In this document: piece by piece, positions 1-10,076 of the stretch
Numbering within the stretch: position 1 is the first letter of the stretch
Layout of the letters: every line of letters begins with the position of its first letter
Assembly (NCBI GenBank): GCA_024213275.1
Contig: JANAVG010000002.1
Span: forward strand, 62,001-126,000
Length of the DNA: 64,000 nt
Direction of reading: 5' to 3'
Source: Rossellomorea sp. BNER
GTDB lineage: Bacteria; Bacillota; Bacilli; Bacillales; Bacillaceae_B
Program-made: the position numbers and the translations under genes
Notes under the pieces: model-generated
Database searches by the model: none
Seen by the model: only the letters and a program-made list of their open reading frames with translations
Told to the model about the DNA's origin: nothing

Positions 1-1845
1 CCTGTGAAGAAAGAAGCTGAGGTTCCTTCTGATGGTTCAGCACCAGTTCTTCTTCCACTACAAGCAGAAGTAAGTGTGTTAGAAACAGGTCGTTCTGTGT
101 ATACAAATCCTGCAGATGGATCTTTTGAAATGACCCATGCAGCAGGAGAATTTACACTACAAGCATCTACCTATGGTTACAGGTCTGAAACCCAATCTGT
201 AACGGTTGAAGCAGATGGCACTTCAACTGCAAACTTCACATTGGAAGAAATTCCTCAAGGTAACGTAACAGGAACAGTTACAAATGAAATTACTGGGGAA
301 CCAATTGAAGGTGCAACCGTATTTCTTATCGAAGATGCAGCTGTAACACCGATTGAGACAGGTGCAAATGGTGAATATGATTTAGAAGCGTATGAAGGCG
401 AATATACTTTAAAAGTAGTAGCTCCCTACTACTATAGTAAAGAAGTAAGTGTCACAATCGAAGGCGGAGAAGTGGCAAACGCTGATATCGCTTTAGAACC
501 ATTTATCGGATATCCTGGTGAAATTGGATATGATGACGGTACTGCCGAAAATGCTCGAGCCTTTTACGATGCAGGGAACGGATGGGCAGTAAAAATGACT
601 CTTGAAGAAGGAAATGATACCGCATTAGTTACGGGTGGACTATTCCGATTCTGGGATACAGAATGGCCGGTTCCTGGTGGTACGGATTTCCAAGTGGCGG
701 TCTATGATGCATCAGGCACTGACGGTGCACCAGGTAAAAAGATAGCAGGTCCATTTGATGCAACTGCTTTAAGAAATGGCGAATGGACACATGTTGATTT
801 AAGTGAACATGGAATCATGGTAGAAGGAGATTTCTACATGGTTTATATGCAATCACATCCAAATCCAAACACACCTGGACTTGGAACAGATGAAAATGGT
901 GAAAATGCAGGAAGAAGCTGGCAGTATGTTGGTGGTGCATGGTCTCCGTCACCAGCAGAAGAGGGGAACTACATGATTCGGGCAACAGTCAACTATGAAG
1001 TTACTGCCCCTGTTATCACTTCACCTGAGGATGGTTCTTTCACTAAACAAGATACAGTAACAGTCGAAGGTACTTCTGCACCAACAACAACTGTTCATAT
1101 CTATAACGGTGAAGAGGAGGTAGCGACAGCAGAAACAACAGAAGATGGAACATTCTCTGCAGAGGTTGGCATAAATAATGGGTCTAATACCATTACAGCT
1201 AAGGCTGCTACTGAGCAAGGGATGACAGCTGCATCAGAGCCTGTGACCATTATACTAGATCAAGCGAAGCCAGAATTAGAAATTACTTCCCCTTCTGATG
1301 GAACCAAAACAAATCGTGAAGCGATTACGGTGGAAGGCACGATTGCTGATGAGAATCTTGATTGGATAAAGGTTAATGGACAAAAAGCTTCTGTTAGTGA
1401 CGGGAAGTTTAGTAAAAGAATTTTATTGGATGAAGGCGAAAATATCATTCAAGTAGTAGCTAAGGACAAAGCCGGTAACAAGAAGAAACAAAGTGTAACA
1501 GTAGATGCAAAGTTTGGGGACATTGAGATCGAAAATCTTCTGCCAGCAGAGGATAAAGAACTGAAAAAAGGTGAGTCAGTTAAAATTGAATTCGATAGTG
1601 AGCCGGGATTAGAGGCAACCTTCGTAATTCAAATGCCGCTCACTAATACAAATGGATTGCAAGTATCTGATGCCAATGAACTGCCAATGATGGAAACATC
1701 TGATGGCCATTATGTTGGGTACTATACAGCCACTTCTAATGTAAAGGCACCAGGAGCACAAATAGAAGTGAAGGTTTCTGATGATTATGGAAATGTAACT
1801 ACTCAAATTGCAGAAGGTAAATTGTATATTAACAGTAAAAAGTAA
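1..1845 (+). CDS. C-terminal part of a secreted bacillopeptidase F-like (S8) protein, 5' end outside window
   Basis: The reading frame is open from base 1, so the GTG at base 4 is probably an internal valine and the start lies upstream. About 613 residues are visible. No protease catalytic motif is present in this part. The order is a carboxypeptidase-regulatory-like beta-sandwich (about 1-165, two copies with conserved G-x-V and Y-T-L-x-V patterns), a jelly-roll-like segment (about 170-335), and Ig-like repeats (about 340-600; T-S-P-x-D-G and N-x-I-T/Q motifs twice). It lacks cysteine and is rich in Thr, Glu and Gly, as expected of a secreted protein. The layout resembles the tail of Bacillus bacillopeptidase F; that identity is inference because the catalytic domain is not in the window. 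A terminator follows directly. Confidence 0.7.
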   Translation, partial: PVKKEAEVPSDGSAPVLLPLQAEVSVLETGRSVYTNPADGSFEMTHAAGEFTLQASTYGYRSETQSVTVEADGTSTANFTLEEIPQGNVTGTVTNEITGEPIEGATVFLIEDAAVTPIETGANGEYDLEAYEGEYTLKVVAPYYYSKEVSVTIEGGEVANADIALEPFIGYPGEIGYDDGTAENARAFYDAGNGWAVKMTLEEGNDTALVTGGLFRFWDTEWPVPGGTDFQVAVYDASGTDGAPGKKIAGPFDATALRNGEWTHVDLSEHGIMVEGDFYMVYMQSHPNPNTPGLGTDENGENAGRSWQYVGGAWSPSPAEEGNYMIRATVNYEVTAPVITSPEDGSFTKQDTVTVEGTSAPTTTVHIYNGEEEVATAETTEDGTFSAEVGINNGSNTITAKAATEQGMTAASEPVTIILDQAKPELEITSPSDGTKTNREAITVEGTIADENLDWIKVNGQKASVSDGKFSKRILLDEGENIIQVVAKDKAGNKKKQSVTVDAKFGDIEIENLLPAEDKELKKGESVKIEFDSEPGLEATFVIQMPLTNTNGLQVSDANELPMMETSDGHYVGYYTATSNVKAPGAQIEVKVSDDYGNVTTQIAEGKLYINSKK

Positions 1846-1859
1846 TATGTATATAGGGA

Positions 1860-1891
1860 GAGGAGTCCGATTTACGACTCCTCTTTTTTTT
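1860..1891 (+). terminator. Rho-independent terminator after the bacillopeptidase F-like gene
   Basis: An 8-bp perfect stem (GAGGAGTC / GACTCCTC) with an 8-nt loop is followed by eight T. It lies 15 bp after the stop codon. Confidence 0.85.
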
Positions 1892-2048
1892 GCTTTTTTC
1901 CCTTTCATGATTAATCGAAGAAAGGTAAATTCGTTTAAAGAAAAGAAGTGCCGTTGAAGAAATCCACTTTTTTTTATATACTAAAATAGTATTATTATAA
2001 AAATTTTGAATTTTGCTCTGCGTTAAGACAGAACTTTATCGAATATTT

Positions 2049-2062
2049 TGTAAACGATTTCA
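2049..2062 (+). promoter_or_regulatory. Predicted CcpA cre site upstream of mutA
   Basis: TGTAAACGATTTCA matches the cre consensus TGWAANCGNTNWCA at every position and sits 26 bp upstream of the mutA start codon. A downstream position like this would fit repression or roadblock by CcpA, so the methylmalonyl-CoA mutase genes may be under carbon catabolite control. I did not find a convincing -35/-10 pair, so the distance to the transcription start is unknown. Confidence 0.6.
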
Positions 2063-2088
2063 TACTGGGGATACGAAAGAGGGGTATT

Positions 2089-3915
2089 ATGAAGCTTAGT
2101 GAGATGAAAAATCAATCTTTTGACAATCAAACACTAACTGAATGGCAGGTAGCTGCTGAAAAAGCACTTAAAGGTAAATCTCTGAATACATTACAAACAC
2201 ACACATATGAGGGGATTGATCTCAAACCGTTATACACTAAAGACGATCTTCCAAAAGGTGACCGAATTCATTCGTATATTCCTGGAGTTGAAACGAAGAT
2301 TAATGCTGAGAATAAATGGTTTCTCGCACAGAACACTAACGGTGTGACATGGGATGAGCTTACGACAAAGGTCAAGGAAAGCCTATTAAAAGGTCAAAAC
2401 TGTTTATCTTTTACAATAGGGTTTTTACCTATTAATCATGAATTTGATCGATTTCTAAATAGTGTGCTAGATACTACGATTCCGATTTTTAAATTAGGGG
2501 AAAGCTCCTTTTCTTCTATGTTAAAAAGGATTACTAAGATGGCAAATGGAGAGACGGTTCTCCACAAGCTTGAAGGAGTATTAGGGCAAGATCCCTTATC
2601 TGAAAAGGTTTTTTTAAAGGAAGATGTTTCTTTAGATAGATGGTTCAATGAAGTAAAAATGATTACTAATTCATGCCCACAACTTAAAACTATTGTTATA
2701 AATACAGCCCCCTACCATAATCATGGGGCCAATGCTGTACAAGAGATTTCCTATGCTATCAGTGAAGGTGTTTCCTATATCGAACTTTTTAAAGAAAAAG
2801 GGTGGGAAATCGAAAACATTACAGAAAAGATGCATTTTCATTTCTCGGTAGGAAGCCATTTCTTTATGGAAGTAGCAAAGCTTAGGGCTTTTAAGAAGCT
2901 TTGGCAAGACGTATTGAGCGAATATGGATTAACAGAAGAACAAATGGTCCGTTCAATTTCTATAAGTGCTGAAACTTCCCGCTATAATAAATCAAAGTTA
3001 GATGCACATGTTAATATCCTACGTTCAGGTGGGGAAGCATTTTCTGCGATACTCGCTGGAGTTGATTATCTTCAAGTACAGCCATTCAATGAGGGAATAG
3101 CTGAAACCAATTCGCTTTCTGAGAGAATTGCTAGAAACACCCATCTCATTATCGGAGAAGAAGCTCACCTTAATAAAGTCGTTGATCCGGGAGGTGGCTC
3201 TTACTTTCTCGAGTGGTTAACTGAAGAAGTTGGGAAAAGAGCCTGGAAAGAGTTCCAAAGAATAGACAGGGAATGCGGATTCATTTCTTTATTAAGAAAT
3301 GGTTCCATTCAACAAAGCGTTGAAAGCATTCGTGAAGGACGTATTCATGATCTATCAACACGAAAGCAATCCATGATTGGAACGAATATTTATGCTAACC
3401 TCGAAGACACCATAACTGGATATCAAACGGTAGAAAATGTGGATAGGTTATCTTTACCATTTGAAAGACTTAGAAAGAAGGCTGAAGAGCTTAGCAATTC
3501 AGGGGCAATACCGACAGCGGGAATCATTGGTTTGAGCAAACTGAAACATCATAAGAGTCGAGCAGATTTTGTTAACGGATTTTTAGCGGTCGGAGGAATT
3601 TCGGCAAAGATGAGCAATGATTGCTCTACAAAAGAGGAAATTCTAAAGTTTATTGAAGAAACACGCTATTCCTATTATGTCATTTGTGGAAGAGATGAAG
3701 ATTACGAGGAGCATATTCCGCTTATTTTAGAGACGGTGAATAGAGTCGATGAGAAAATCGTCATCGATGTAGCTGGTAAGATAGAGACTGAGCAAATGAA
3801 TGAATGGAAGCAAGCGGGTCTGAATGGCTCCATTTTCTTAAAGCAAAATATGCTCCAAAAACTAGAAGAGCTATTATACATTTGGGAGGGGGAAGCAGAT
3901 CATGGTAAAGCCTAG
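2089..3915 (+). CDS. mutA: Methylmalonyl-CoA mutase, small (non-B12-binding) subunit
   Basis: This is the smaller, catalytically inactive partner of the adenosylcobalamin-dependent mutase that interconverts (R)-methylmalonyl-CoA and succinyl-CoA. The 608-residue protein has the mutase TIM-barrel (about 20-450), with the family signature around [11 protein letters not shown] and the R-N-T-H segment near the barrel end. Its C-terminal Rossmann-like domain has no DxHxxG cobalt-ligand motif, as expected for the small subunit. The start is preceded by a GAAAGAGGGG ribosome binding site. The gene overlaps mutB by 14 bp, which suggests translational coupling. A cre site lies just upstream. Length agrees with MutA/ScpB small subunits. 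Confidence 0.93.
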   Translation: MKLSEMKNQSFDNQTLTEWQVAAEKALKGKSLNTLQTHTYEGIDLKPLYTKDDLPKGDRIHSYIPGVETKINAENKWFLAQNTNGVTWDELTTKVKESLLKGQNCLSFTIGFLPINHEFDRFLNSVLDTTIPIFKLGESSFSSMLKRITKMANGETVLHKLEGVLGQDPLSEKVFLKEDVSLDRWFNEVKMITNSCPQLKTIVINTAPYHNHGANAVQEISYAISEGVSYIELFKEKGWEIENITEKMHFHFSVGSHFFMEVAKLRAFKKLWQDVLSEYGLTEEQMVRSISISAETSRYNKSKLDAHVNILRSGGEAFSAILAGVDYLQVQPFNEGIAETNSLSERIARNTHLIIGEEAHLNKVVDPGGGSYFLEWLTEEVGKRAWKEFQRIDRECGFISLLRNGSIQQSVESIREGRIHDLSTRKQSMIGTNIYANLEDTITGYQTVENVDRLSLPFERLRKKAEELSNSGAIPTAGIIGLSKLKHHKSRADFVNGFLAVGGISAKMSNDCSTKEEILKFIEETRYSYYVICGRDEDYEEHIPLILETVNRVDEKIVIDVAGKIETEQMNEWKQAGLNGSIFLKQNMLQKLEELLYIWEGEADHGKA

Positions 3916-6058
3916 TTGGCAGGAGATAAATCCCTATTCTATTAAAGAAAAAAATAGGGAAAAGATTACCTCTGGAAAGAAGTATAAAACAAATGAACAA
4001 TTATTTATTAAATCTCTTTATACTGAAGACGATTCAAACGGGTTGCCACATACAGAAGATTTACCAGGAATTGCGCCATTTACGAGGGGACCCTATCCCA
4101 CAATGTATGTGAACAGACCATGGACCGTTCGCCAATACGCGGGATTTTCAACAGCGGAAGAAAGTAATGCATTTTACCGAAGAAATTTAAGTATGGGGCA
4201 AAAAGGTTTGTCAGTTGCTTTTGATTTAGCAACTCATCGCGGGTATGATTCAGATCATCCCCGTGTAGTTGGGGATGTTGGTAAAGCAGGAGTAGCAATT
4301 GATTCTATTCTTGATATGAAAATTTTATTTGATGGAATTCCACTTGATCAAATGTCTGTATCGATGACTATGAATGGTGCAGTCTTGCCGATTCTTGCCT
4401 TTTACATTGTTACAGCAGAAGAACAAGGAGTCCCGCAGGAAAAACTATCAGGCACAATTCAAAATGATATTTTAAAAGAATACATGGTGAGAAACACATA
4501 TATTTATCCACCTGAAACATCGATGAAAATTATTGCAGATATCTTCGAATATACTTCGAAGAAGATGCCAAAGTTTAATAGTATTAGTATTTCAGGCTAT
4601 CATATGCAGGAAGCTGGTGCACCAGCGGATATTGAATTGGCCTATACGTTAGCGGATGGTCTTGAGTATGTAAGAACAGGGCTGCAAGCTGGCATCGATA
4701 TTGATTCCTTTGCACCTAGATTATCGTTTTTCTGGGCAATTGGAATGAATTACTTTATGGAAGTAGCTAAAATGCGTGCTGCTAGAAGAATATGGGCGAG
4801 TATGATGAAAGGTTTTAACCCGAAAAATCCGAAATCGATGGCATTAAGAACTCATTCCCAAACATCTGGGTGGAGTTTAACGGAGCAAGATCCGTATAAC
4901 AACGTAATCCGAACATTAATAGAGGCTCATGCAGCAGCAATGGGACATACTCAATCTCTTCACACGAACGCATTGGATGAAGCAATTGCTTTACCAACAG
5001 ATTTCTCTGCTCGAATCGCTCGTAATACTCAAACCTATCTTCAAGAGGAAACGGGAATTACGAAGGTGATTGATCCATGGGCAGGTTCTCATTATGTAGA
5101 ATCATTGACAAATCAGCTAATGGAAAAAGCCTGGGAGCATATTGACGAGATTGAAAATCTTGGAGGGATGACAAAAGCGATTGAAACCGGCTTGCCTAAA
5201 ATGAAAATTGAAGAAGCAGCGGCGAGAAGACAAGCACTCATTGATTCAGGGAAAGAAACCATTATTGGTGTGAATCAGTACAGGCTTGAAAAGGAAGACC
5301 CGATAGACATTTTAGATATTGACAATACAGCTGTTCGTTTAAAACAGCTTGAAAGAATTAAGATCCTTAAAGAACAAAGAAACGACCAGCAGGTTTCAGA
5401 ATCATTAGAAGCCTTAACGAAAGCCGCTGAAACGAGAGAAGGAAATTTATTGGAATTAGCTGTGAATGCAGCAAGGAATCGTGCCACACTAGGTGAGATC
5501 TCAGATGCGATTGAAAAAATTTCTGGGCGCCACAAAGCCGTCATTCGTTCTGTGAGCGGTGTGTACAGTTCTAATTTTTCAAATGAAGATGAGATTCTTG
5601 AAGTGAAGGATATGACAAATGAGTTTCTCGAAAATGAAGGACGACGCCCGCGTATTCTTATAGCAAAAATGGGACAGGACGGTCATGATCGGGGGGCAAA
5701 AGTTATTGCAACGGCGTTTGCCGACCTAGGTTTTGATGTCGATGTTGGACCATTATTTCAAACTCCAGAGGAAACAGCATTGCAAGCAGTAGAAAACGAT
5801 GTACATGTCATTGGTGTAAGCTCATTAGCTGCAGGACATAAAACACTTTTACCTCAATTAATCTCAGAACTAAAAAAATTGGGCCGTGAAGATATATTAG
5901 TCGTTATTGGTGGCGTTATACCTTTCCAAGATTATGAATTCCTGTTAGAAAATGGTGCTTCGGCTGTTTTTGGACCTGGAACTGTGATTCCCGTAGCAGC
6001 TCAAAAAGTGATTGAAGAGATTTATTATCGCTTAGGGTATGAGGAAGTGGCAGAGTAA
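3902..6058 (+). CDS. mutB: Methylmalonyl-CoA mutase, large (B12-binding) subunit
   Basis: Catalytic subunit of methylmalonyl-CoA mutase, 718 aa, the usual length. The N-terminal substrate-binding TIM barrel (about 40-550) contains the family segments R-G-P-Y-P-T-M-Y and S-V-S-M-T-M-N-G. The C-terminal cobalamin-binding domain carries the DxHxxG motif as D593-G-H595-D-R-G598, with H595 the lower axial cobalt ligand, followed by the S-S-L-A-A-G-H and G-G-V-I-P segments. It starts inside the end of mutA behind GGAGGGGG and ends overlapping meaB by one base, so mutA-mutB-meaB form one operon. In cells that degrade odd-chain or branched substrates it links propionyl-CoA to the TCA cycle. Confidence 0.96.
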   Translation: MVKPSWQEINPYSIKEKNREKITSGKKYKTNEQLFIKSLYTEDDSNGLPHTEDLPGIAPFTRGPYPTMYVNRPWTVRQYAGFSTAEESNAFYRRNLSMGQKGLSVAFDLATHRGYDSDHPRVVGDVGKAGVAIDSILDMKILFDGIPLDQMSVSMTMNGAVLPILAFYIVTAEEQGVPQEKLSGTIQNDILKEYMVRNTYIYPPETSMKIIADIFEYTSKKMPKFNSISISGYHMQEAGAPADIELAYTLADGLEYVRTGLQAGIDIDSFAPRLSFFWAIGMNYFMEVAKMRAARRIWASMMKGFNPKNPKSMALRTHSQTSGWSLTEQDPYNNVIRTLIEAHAAAMGHTQSLHTNALDEAIALPTDFSARIARNTQTYLQEETGITKVIDPWAGSHYVESLTNQLMEKAWEHIDEIENLGGMTKAIETGLPKMKIEEAAARRQALIDSGKETIIGVNQYRLEKEDPIDILDIDNTAVRLKQLERIKILKEQRNDQQVSESLEALTKAAETREGNLLELAVNAARNRATLGEISDAIEKISGRHKAVIRSVSGVYSSNFSNEDEILEVKDMTNEFLENEGRRPRILIAKMGQDGHDRGAKVIATAFADLGFDVDVGPLFQTPEETALQAVENDVHVIGVSSLAAGHKTLLPQLISELKKLGREDILVVIGGVIPFQDYEFLLENGASAVFGPGTVIPVAAQKVIEEIYYRLGYEEVAE

Positions 6059-7077
6059 TGATGGATGAGCACAAGAGCAGACGAAGGTTTGTGAAGAAAG
6101 GTCAGGAGATTTCCATTGATTCTGTTACTAAAGGGTTGCTTAAAGGGGACAGGAGAGACTTAGCCAAAGGGATTACCTTAATTGAAAGCAGTGCCGAAAA
6201 GCATTATCAGCTTGGTCAAGAATTATTAAAGCAGATATCTCCACACTCTGGGAATTCCATTCGAATCGGGATCACAGGGGTTCCCGGTGCTGGTAAAAGT
6301 ACTTTTATTGAAGCCTTTGGTGAAATTCTTTGCAATAGGGGACATAAAGTGGCTGTTCTTGCCATTGACCCTACTTCCACCATCACAGGTGGTAGTATTC
6401 TAGGAGACAAAACGAGGATGGAGACACTTTCCAGAAACCCACTGGCATTTGTTCGTCCTTCGCCTACTGCAGGTACGCTTGGAGGGGTTCACCGTAAAAC
6501 AAGAGAAACTATAGCTTTGTGTGAAGCTGCAGGGTACGATGTCATTCTAATCGAAACGGTTGGTGTTGGACAAAGTGAGGTCATCGTAAGAGGAATGGTG
6601 GACTTCTTTATGTTACTTGCGATTACAGGTGCAGGCGATGAGCTTCAAGGAATGAAAAAAGGAATTATCGAGCTTGCCGATGCGATTGTTGTAAATAAAG
6701 CAGATGGGAAAAATAAAACCATTGCAGAAAAAACCAAAAGAGAATTCAATCAAATTCTTCATTTTCTTCAACCAGCCACAAAAGGATGGCAAACTAGAGC
6801 CCATACTTGTTCATCTTTAAAAAACGAAGGCTTAGAAGAGCTATGGGAATTAATTTCTGTTTTCCAAAAAGAGACGAAGGAATCAGGAGTTTTTCAAGAG
6901 AGAAGGCAAACTCAATCAAAAGAGTGGCTTCATAGTTTAATAAAGGACCGCTTATTGACAAGCTTTTTTAACCAGGAAAATATTAAAATACAGCTTCCAC
7001 TTTTTGAAAAAGATGTGATGAATGGGGAAATAACGGCCTCACAAGCAATGGAAAAGCTATTTTCCTTGTATTCATAA
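6058..7077 (+). CDS. meaB: MeaB/ArgK-type GTPase chaperone of methylmalonyl-CoA mutase
   Basis: G3E-family P-loop GTPase that protects and reloads cobalamin in methylmalonyl-CoA mutase. The 339-residue protein has Walker A as G74-VPGAGK80-S-T82, an E-T-V-G-V-G-Q-S-E switch segment, and an N-K-A-D guanine-specificity motif near residue 212. Two ATG codons are consecutive at 6058 and 6061; the first overlaps the mutB TAA stop by one base. The position directly after mutB is the standard arrangement and argues against an arginine-transport role, the older name of this family. A MITE-like repeat begins 15 bp after the stop and may serve as the transcript end. Confidence 0.94.
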   Translation: MMDEHKSRRRFVKKGQEISIDSVTKGLLKGDRRDLAKGITLIESSAEKHYQLGQELLKQISPHSGNSIRIGITGVPGAGKSTFIEAFGEILCNRGHKVAVLAIDPTSTITGGSILGDKTRMETLSRNPLAFVRPSPTAGTLGGVHRKTRETIALCEAAGYDVILIETVGVGQSEVIVRGMVDFFMLLAITGAGDELQGMKKGIIELADAIVVNKADGKNKTIAEKTKREFNQILHFLQPATKGWQTRAHTCSSLKNEGLEELWELISVFQKETKESGVFQERRQTQSKEWLHSLIKDRLLTSFFNQENIKIQLPLFEKDVMNGEITASQAMEKLFSLYS

Positions 7078-7091
7078 AAGAGAAGAAAAAA

Positions 7092-7211
7092 GAGGCTGTC
7101 CCAATAGGGATCCGGAACCACTATGATTTTTCATATATAGAAGATGTTCCTGAGTCTTTCTTCTATATACTGCAGTTGTGGTTTCCTGACACTCTAGTTT
7201 AGGGGCAGCCC
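7092..7211. repeat. MITE-like palindromic repeat, copy 1
   Basis: A 120-bp element with imperfect terminal inverted repeats (GAGGCTGTCCC at the left, GGGGCAGCCC at the right) and inner marks GGAACCACTATGAT and GTGGTTTCCTGACAC. It matches copies at 37037-37155 (same orientation) and 62387-62494 (opposite orientation). It fills most of the meaB-brxB gap. The paired ends could fold as a long hairpin. Confidence 0.75.
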
Positions 7212-7431
7212 AAGAATCTAGGGAGTTTGGGGTATGGTTCTAGATGTATTTTTATGATACCCTGCCAATCTTTAAGATAAACATATTTATAAAGGTTTTG
7301 TTTGATATTCCTTCTAGATAATTGGTATGATGTGAATAAGAGGTTATCCTCGGATAAGTAATGATGGATCCCAATAAGTTGAGCTTCCAACCCTAATTTG
7401 GGCAAATCCGTTTTAAAGGAGAGGTAAGAAT

Positions 7432-7869
7432 ATGGAAATGGATTTCAATCTATTTATGAATGATGTTGTGCGACAAGCTCGACAAGAAATAGAAACAGCA
7501 GGCTATAGTCAATTGCAAACCCCTGAAGAGGTAGAAGAAACATTTGCTAAAAAGGGAACGACACTGGTTATGATTAATTCTGTATGTGGATGTGCTGGTG
7601 GGATTGCACGTCCAGCAGCAGCACACGCTATTCACAATGATAAGCGTCCAGATCAATTAGTGACCGTTTTTGCTGGTCAAGATAAAGAAGCTACAGCGAA
7701 AGCAAGAAGTTTCTTCACTGGATATCCACCATCATCACCATCTTTCGCTTTACTTAAAGACGGAGAACTATTAACAATGGTCGAACGTCATGAAATCGAA
7801 GGACATGATCCAATGTCAGTAGTGAATAAACTACAATCCTACTTCGATGAGTATTGTGAAGAAGTATAA
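7432..7869 (+). CDS. brxB: Bacilliredoxin BrxB (YqiW)
   Basis: Bacilliredoxins remove bacillithiol from S-bacillithiolated proteins in the cytosol after oxidative stress. The 145-residue protein has the DUF1094 thioredoxin-like fold with the unusual CGC active site in [13 protein letters not shown], and the conserved tail segment [10 protein letters not shown]. Length and sequence fit B. subtilis YqiW better than its paralogue YphP (BrxA), judged from memory. AAAGGAGAGG is 7 bp upstream of the ATG. Its place next to yqjA-yqjB matches the B. subtilis order. It converges with the malic enzyme gene on a shared terminator. Confidence 0.93.
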   Translation: MEMDFNLFMNDVVRQARQEIETAGYSQLQTPEEVEETFAKKGTTLVMINSVCGCAGGIARPAAAHAIHNDKRPDQLVTVFAGQDKEATAKARSFFTGYPPSSPSFALLKDGELLTMVERHEIEGHDPMSVVNKLQSYFDEYCEEV

Positions 7870-7894
7870 AGAGAATCTTAATCATAGGTAAAAA

Positions 7895-7947
7895 GAAAGG
7901 CTGATTCGCGATTGCTTAATGCAATGGTGAATCAGCCTTTCTGTTTT
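7895..7947. terminator. Bidirectional terminator between brxB and the malic enzyme gene
   Basis: A 13-bp perfect stem (GAAAGGCTGATTC / GAATCAGCCTTTC) is followed by a T-rich run on the plus strand and preceded by an A-rich run that serves the minus strand. It lies between two convergent genes. Confidence 0.85.
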
Positions 7948-8011
7948 TTCTCTTTTATATATAAAAATTGACTTAAATATTGATCGCTTTGGGATGTATA
8001 CCTTCAGCCAT

Positions 8012-9223
8012 TCATAGACGTTTCTTAATTTCCTCTGCATGTATATTTTTCCTTGAAACGCCCGTTTTCATTGCAGCGTTGGCCACAGCAGCTGCTACAT
8101 TTGCCACCACTCTGGGGTCAAACGGGTCTGGAATGACATAGTCGGGGGTAAGATCTTCTTCTAAAATTATTTCGGCAATCGCATAGACGGCTGCAAACTT
8201 CATTTCTTCGTTAATTTCCTTGGCCCGGACATCTAAAGCCCCACGGAAAATGCCAGGGAAAGCTAATACATTGTTAATTTGGTTTGGAAAATCAGATCGT
8301 CCTGTACCGACTACTAGTGCACCGGCTGCTTTTGCTAGCTCCGGCATAATTTCTGGTGATGGATTTGCCATTGCAAAAACAATAGGGTTTGGATTCATGG
8401 AACGAATCATCTCTTCATTAACAGCCCCTGCAACAGATACACCGATAAACACGTCAGCATTAACAAGAGCATCTGCCAAGGTTCCCTGTTTTCTATCTTT
8501 GTTTGTGATGTTAGCCATTTCCTGTTTGATTTTATTCATTCCGACAGGACGACCATTATAAATCATTCCTTTTGTATCACAAAGTATAACTTCTTTTACA
8601 CCAAGCTGAAGTAAAAGCTTCGTAACCGCCACACCTGCAGCGCCTGCACCGTTAATAACAACTCGAATATTTTCCTTCTGTTTATTAGCTAGTTTTAAAG
8701 CATTGATTAAGCCAGCAGCCGTTACAATCGCTGTCCCATGTTGATCATCATGGAAAATCGGAATTTCGCAAGTTTGTCGTAATCGCTCTTCAATATCAAA
8801 GCATTGCGGTGAGGCAATATCTTCTAAGTTGATACCACCAAAAGTGGGCTCGAGTAATTTAATCATTTCTACAATCTTATCAGGATCTGAAGTACCTAAG
8901 CAAAGAGGAAATGCATCGACATCTGCAAATGATTTGAATAGCAACGCTTTCCCTTCCATGACAGGCATAGCTGCATGCGGTCCGATATTTCCAAGACCAA
9001 GTACGGCACTTCCGTCCGATATAACAGCAACGAGATTTCCTTTCATTGTGTAATCATATACTTTATCTCTATCTGCTTGTATTTCAATGCAGGGTTCAGC
9101 AACGCCTGGCGAATAAGCAAGACTTAGATCTTTCTTATTTCGTACTGGAACCTTAGGAGAGACTCTAAGCTTTCCTTGCATATCCTTATGCATTTGTAAT
9201 GCTTCTTCACGTAAAGTTGACAT
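8012..9223 (-). CDS. ytsJ: Malic enzyme (NAD(P)-dependent, decarboxylating)
   Basis: Oxidatively decarboxylates malate to pyruvate, giving NADPH or NADH. The 403-residue length matches the short bacterial class (YtsJ-like) and not the longer MalS/MaeA class of about 560-580 aa. Visible signs are the N-terminal substrate domain (L-A-Y-S-P-G-V-A-E-P, metal-site segment around F-G-G-I-N-L-E-D-I, and H-D-D-Q-H-G-T-A near residue 160) and the nucleotide-binding G-A-G-A-A-G motif near residue 194. The ATG at 9223 has GGGAGTG upstream. It is a single gene facing brxB. The coenzyme preference cannot be told by eye. With MutAB supplying succinyl-CoA, the enzyme could turn C4 acids into pyruvate. Confidence 0.93.
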   Translation of the reverse strand: MSTLREEALQMHKDMQGKLRVSPKVPVRNKKDLSLAYSPGVAEPCIEIQADRDKVYDYTMKGNLVAVISDGSAVLGLGNIGPHAAMPVMEGKALLFKSFADVDAFPLCLGTSDPDKIVEMIKLLEPTFGGINLEDIASPQCFDIEERLRQTCEIPIFHDDQHGTAIVTAAGLINALKLANKQKENIRVVINGAGAAGVAVTKLLLQLGVKEVILCDTKGMIYNGRPVGMNKIKQEMANITNKDRKQGTLADALVNADVFIGVSVAGAVNEEMIRSMNPNPIVFAMANPSPEIMPELAKAAGALVVGTGRSDFPNQINNVLAFPGIFRGALDVRAKEINEEMKFAAVYAIAEIILEEDLTPDYVIPDPFDPRVVANVAAAVANAAMKTGVSRKNIHAEEIKKRL

Positions 9224-9583
9224 ACCCTACACTCCCTTTTATTTAATTTTTTTCATATTAAGGCTTTATTGAGATGTACCCAGCAAACTACTTTAGAAAT
9301 AATAATTTTTCCCAGGGTGTGTGTACTATGTCAGATGTAAGGGATGTCTATTAACCGTGGAGTAAATCTTAATGGGAACTAGTTAAGTCAATAAGAAAAA
9401 AACAATAGTACGAAGCACTATAACATCATAATCATTCCAATTCAGGACAGTAGAAAGGGTTATATTTTGAAATGCTAACAGATTTACATGTAGATGGATT
9501 CTGTTTTAGGCCGTAACTTTTATGATTAGCAGCTTAATAGATAAGTAGATTCAATCTAACATTAATAATTTGAGGAATTCAGA
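9224..9583. other. Non-coding gap between the malic enzyme and YhfH-type genes
   Basis: 360 bp of AT-rich sequence. It must hold the malic enzyme promoter on the minus strand. I see no ORF with a ribosome binding site, no strong hairpin and no repeat shared with the rest of the window. Confidence 0.4.
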
Positions 9584-9715
9584 TCATTCTTCTTCATATT
9601 TTCCAATACAATGCTCACATTCGTACAAATAGGATTCATGTTGTTCAATAATTTCACATCCACATTCCCGGCATTCCTTCTTCGGTAAGTTACGGTAAAA
9701 ATCTAAATTCAACAT
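9584..9715 (-). CDS. YhfH-family zinc-ribbon small protein (43 aa)
   Basis: A small gene read directly from the minus strand: 43 codons ending in TGA, with GGAGGG placed 7 bp upstream of the ATG. The peptide has the pattern R-N-L-P-K-K-E-C15-x-E-C18-G-C, then E-Q-H-E-S-Y, then E-C33-E-H-C36, which is the signature of the YhfH family found in Bacillus. The two C-x2-C pairs suggest one structural zinc. The function of the family is unknown to me. It stands alone with about 360 bp free on each side, so it is probably monocistronic. Confidence 0.85.
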   Translation of the reverse strand: MLNLDFYRNLPKKECRECGCEIIEQHESYLYECEHCIGKYEEE

Positions 9716-10076
9716 TAGTAATCCCTCCATTAATAGTGTGTTGAATTTATTGTATTATAACAGTTAATATTAATCAATAACTGTTATATAATTGTTTAAA
9801 AAATGGGCTATAGCCCAATAAGTTCCTAATTGGTTCTAGGCTTTGAAGACTAACTAATAAAAACCGTACGATAGATTAACGGGTTCATTTAAAAGGTGCA
9901 AACAATAAACTTACGTATGAGCCAATGGTTAGCCATGTTTTTTCTGTTTTGCAGCCCACAAGAAACGGTAATCGATAGATTGCCTTTTTCTTAAACCCAT
10001 TGTGCATCATTCGTCTACATGATAGCGAATATGGTATGATACTTTTCGAAAACATTTTACTGAGGTGTCATAACAT
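9716..10076. other. Non-coding gap between the YhfH-type gene and yqjA
   Basis: About 360 bp with divergent flanking genes, so both promoters should be here. A TATGAT at about 10033 could be the yqjA -10 box, but no -35 at proper spacing is convincing. No ORF with a ribosome binding site was seen. Confidence 0.35.
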
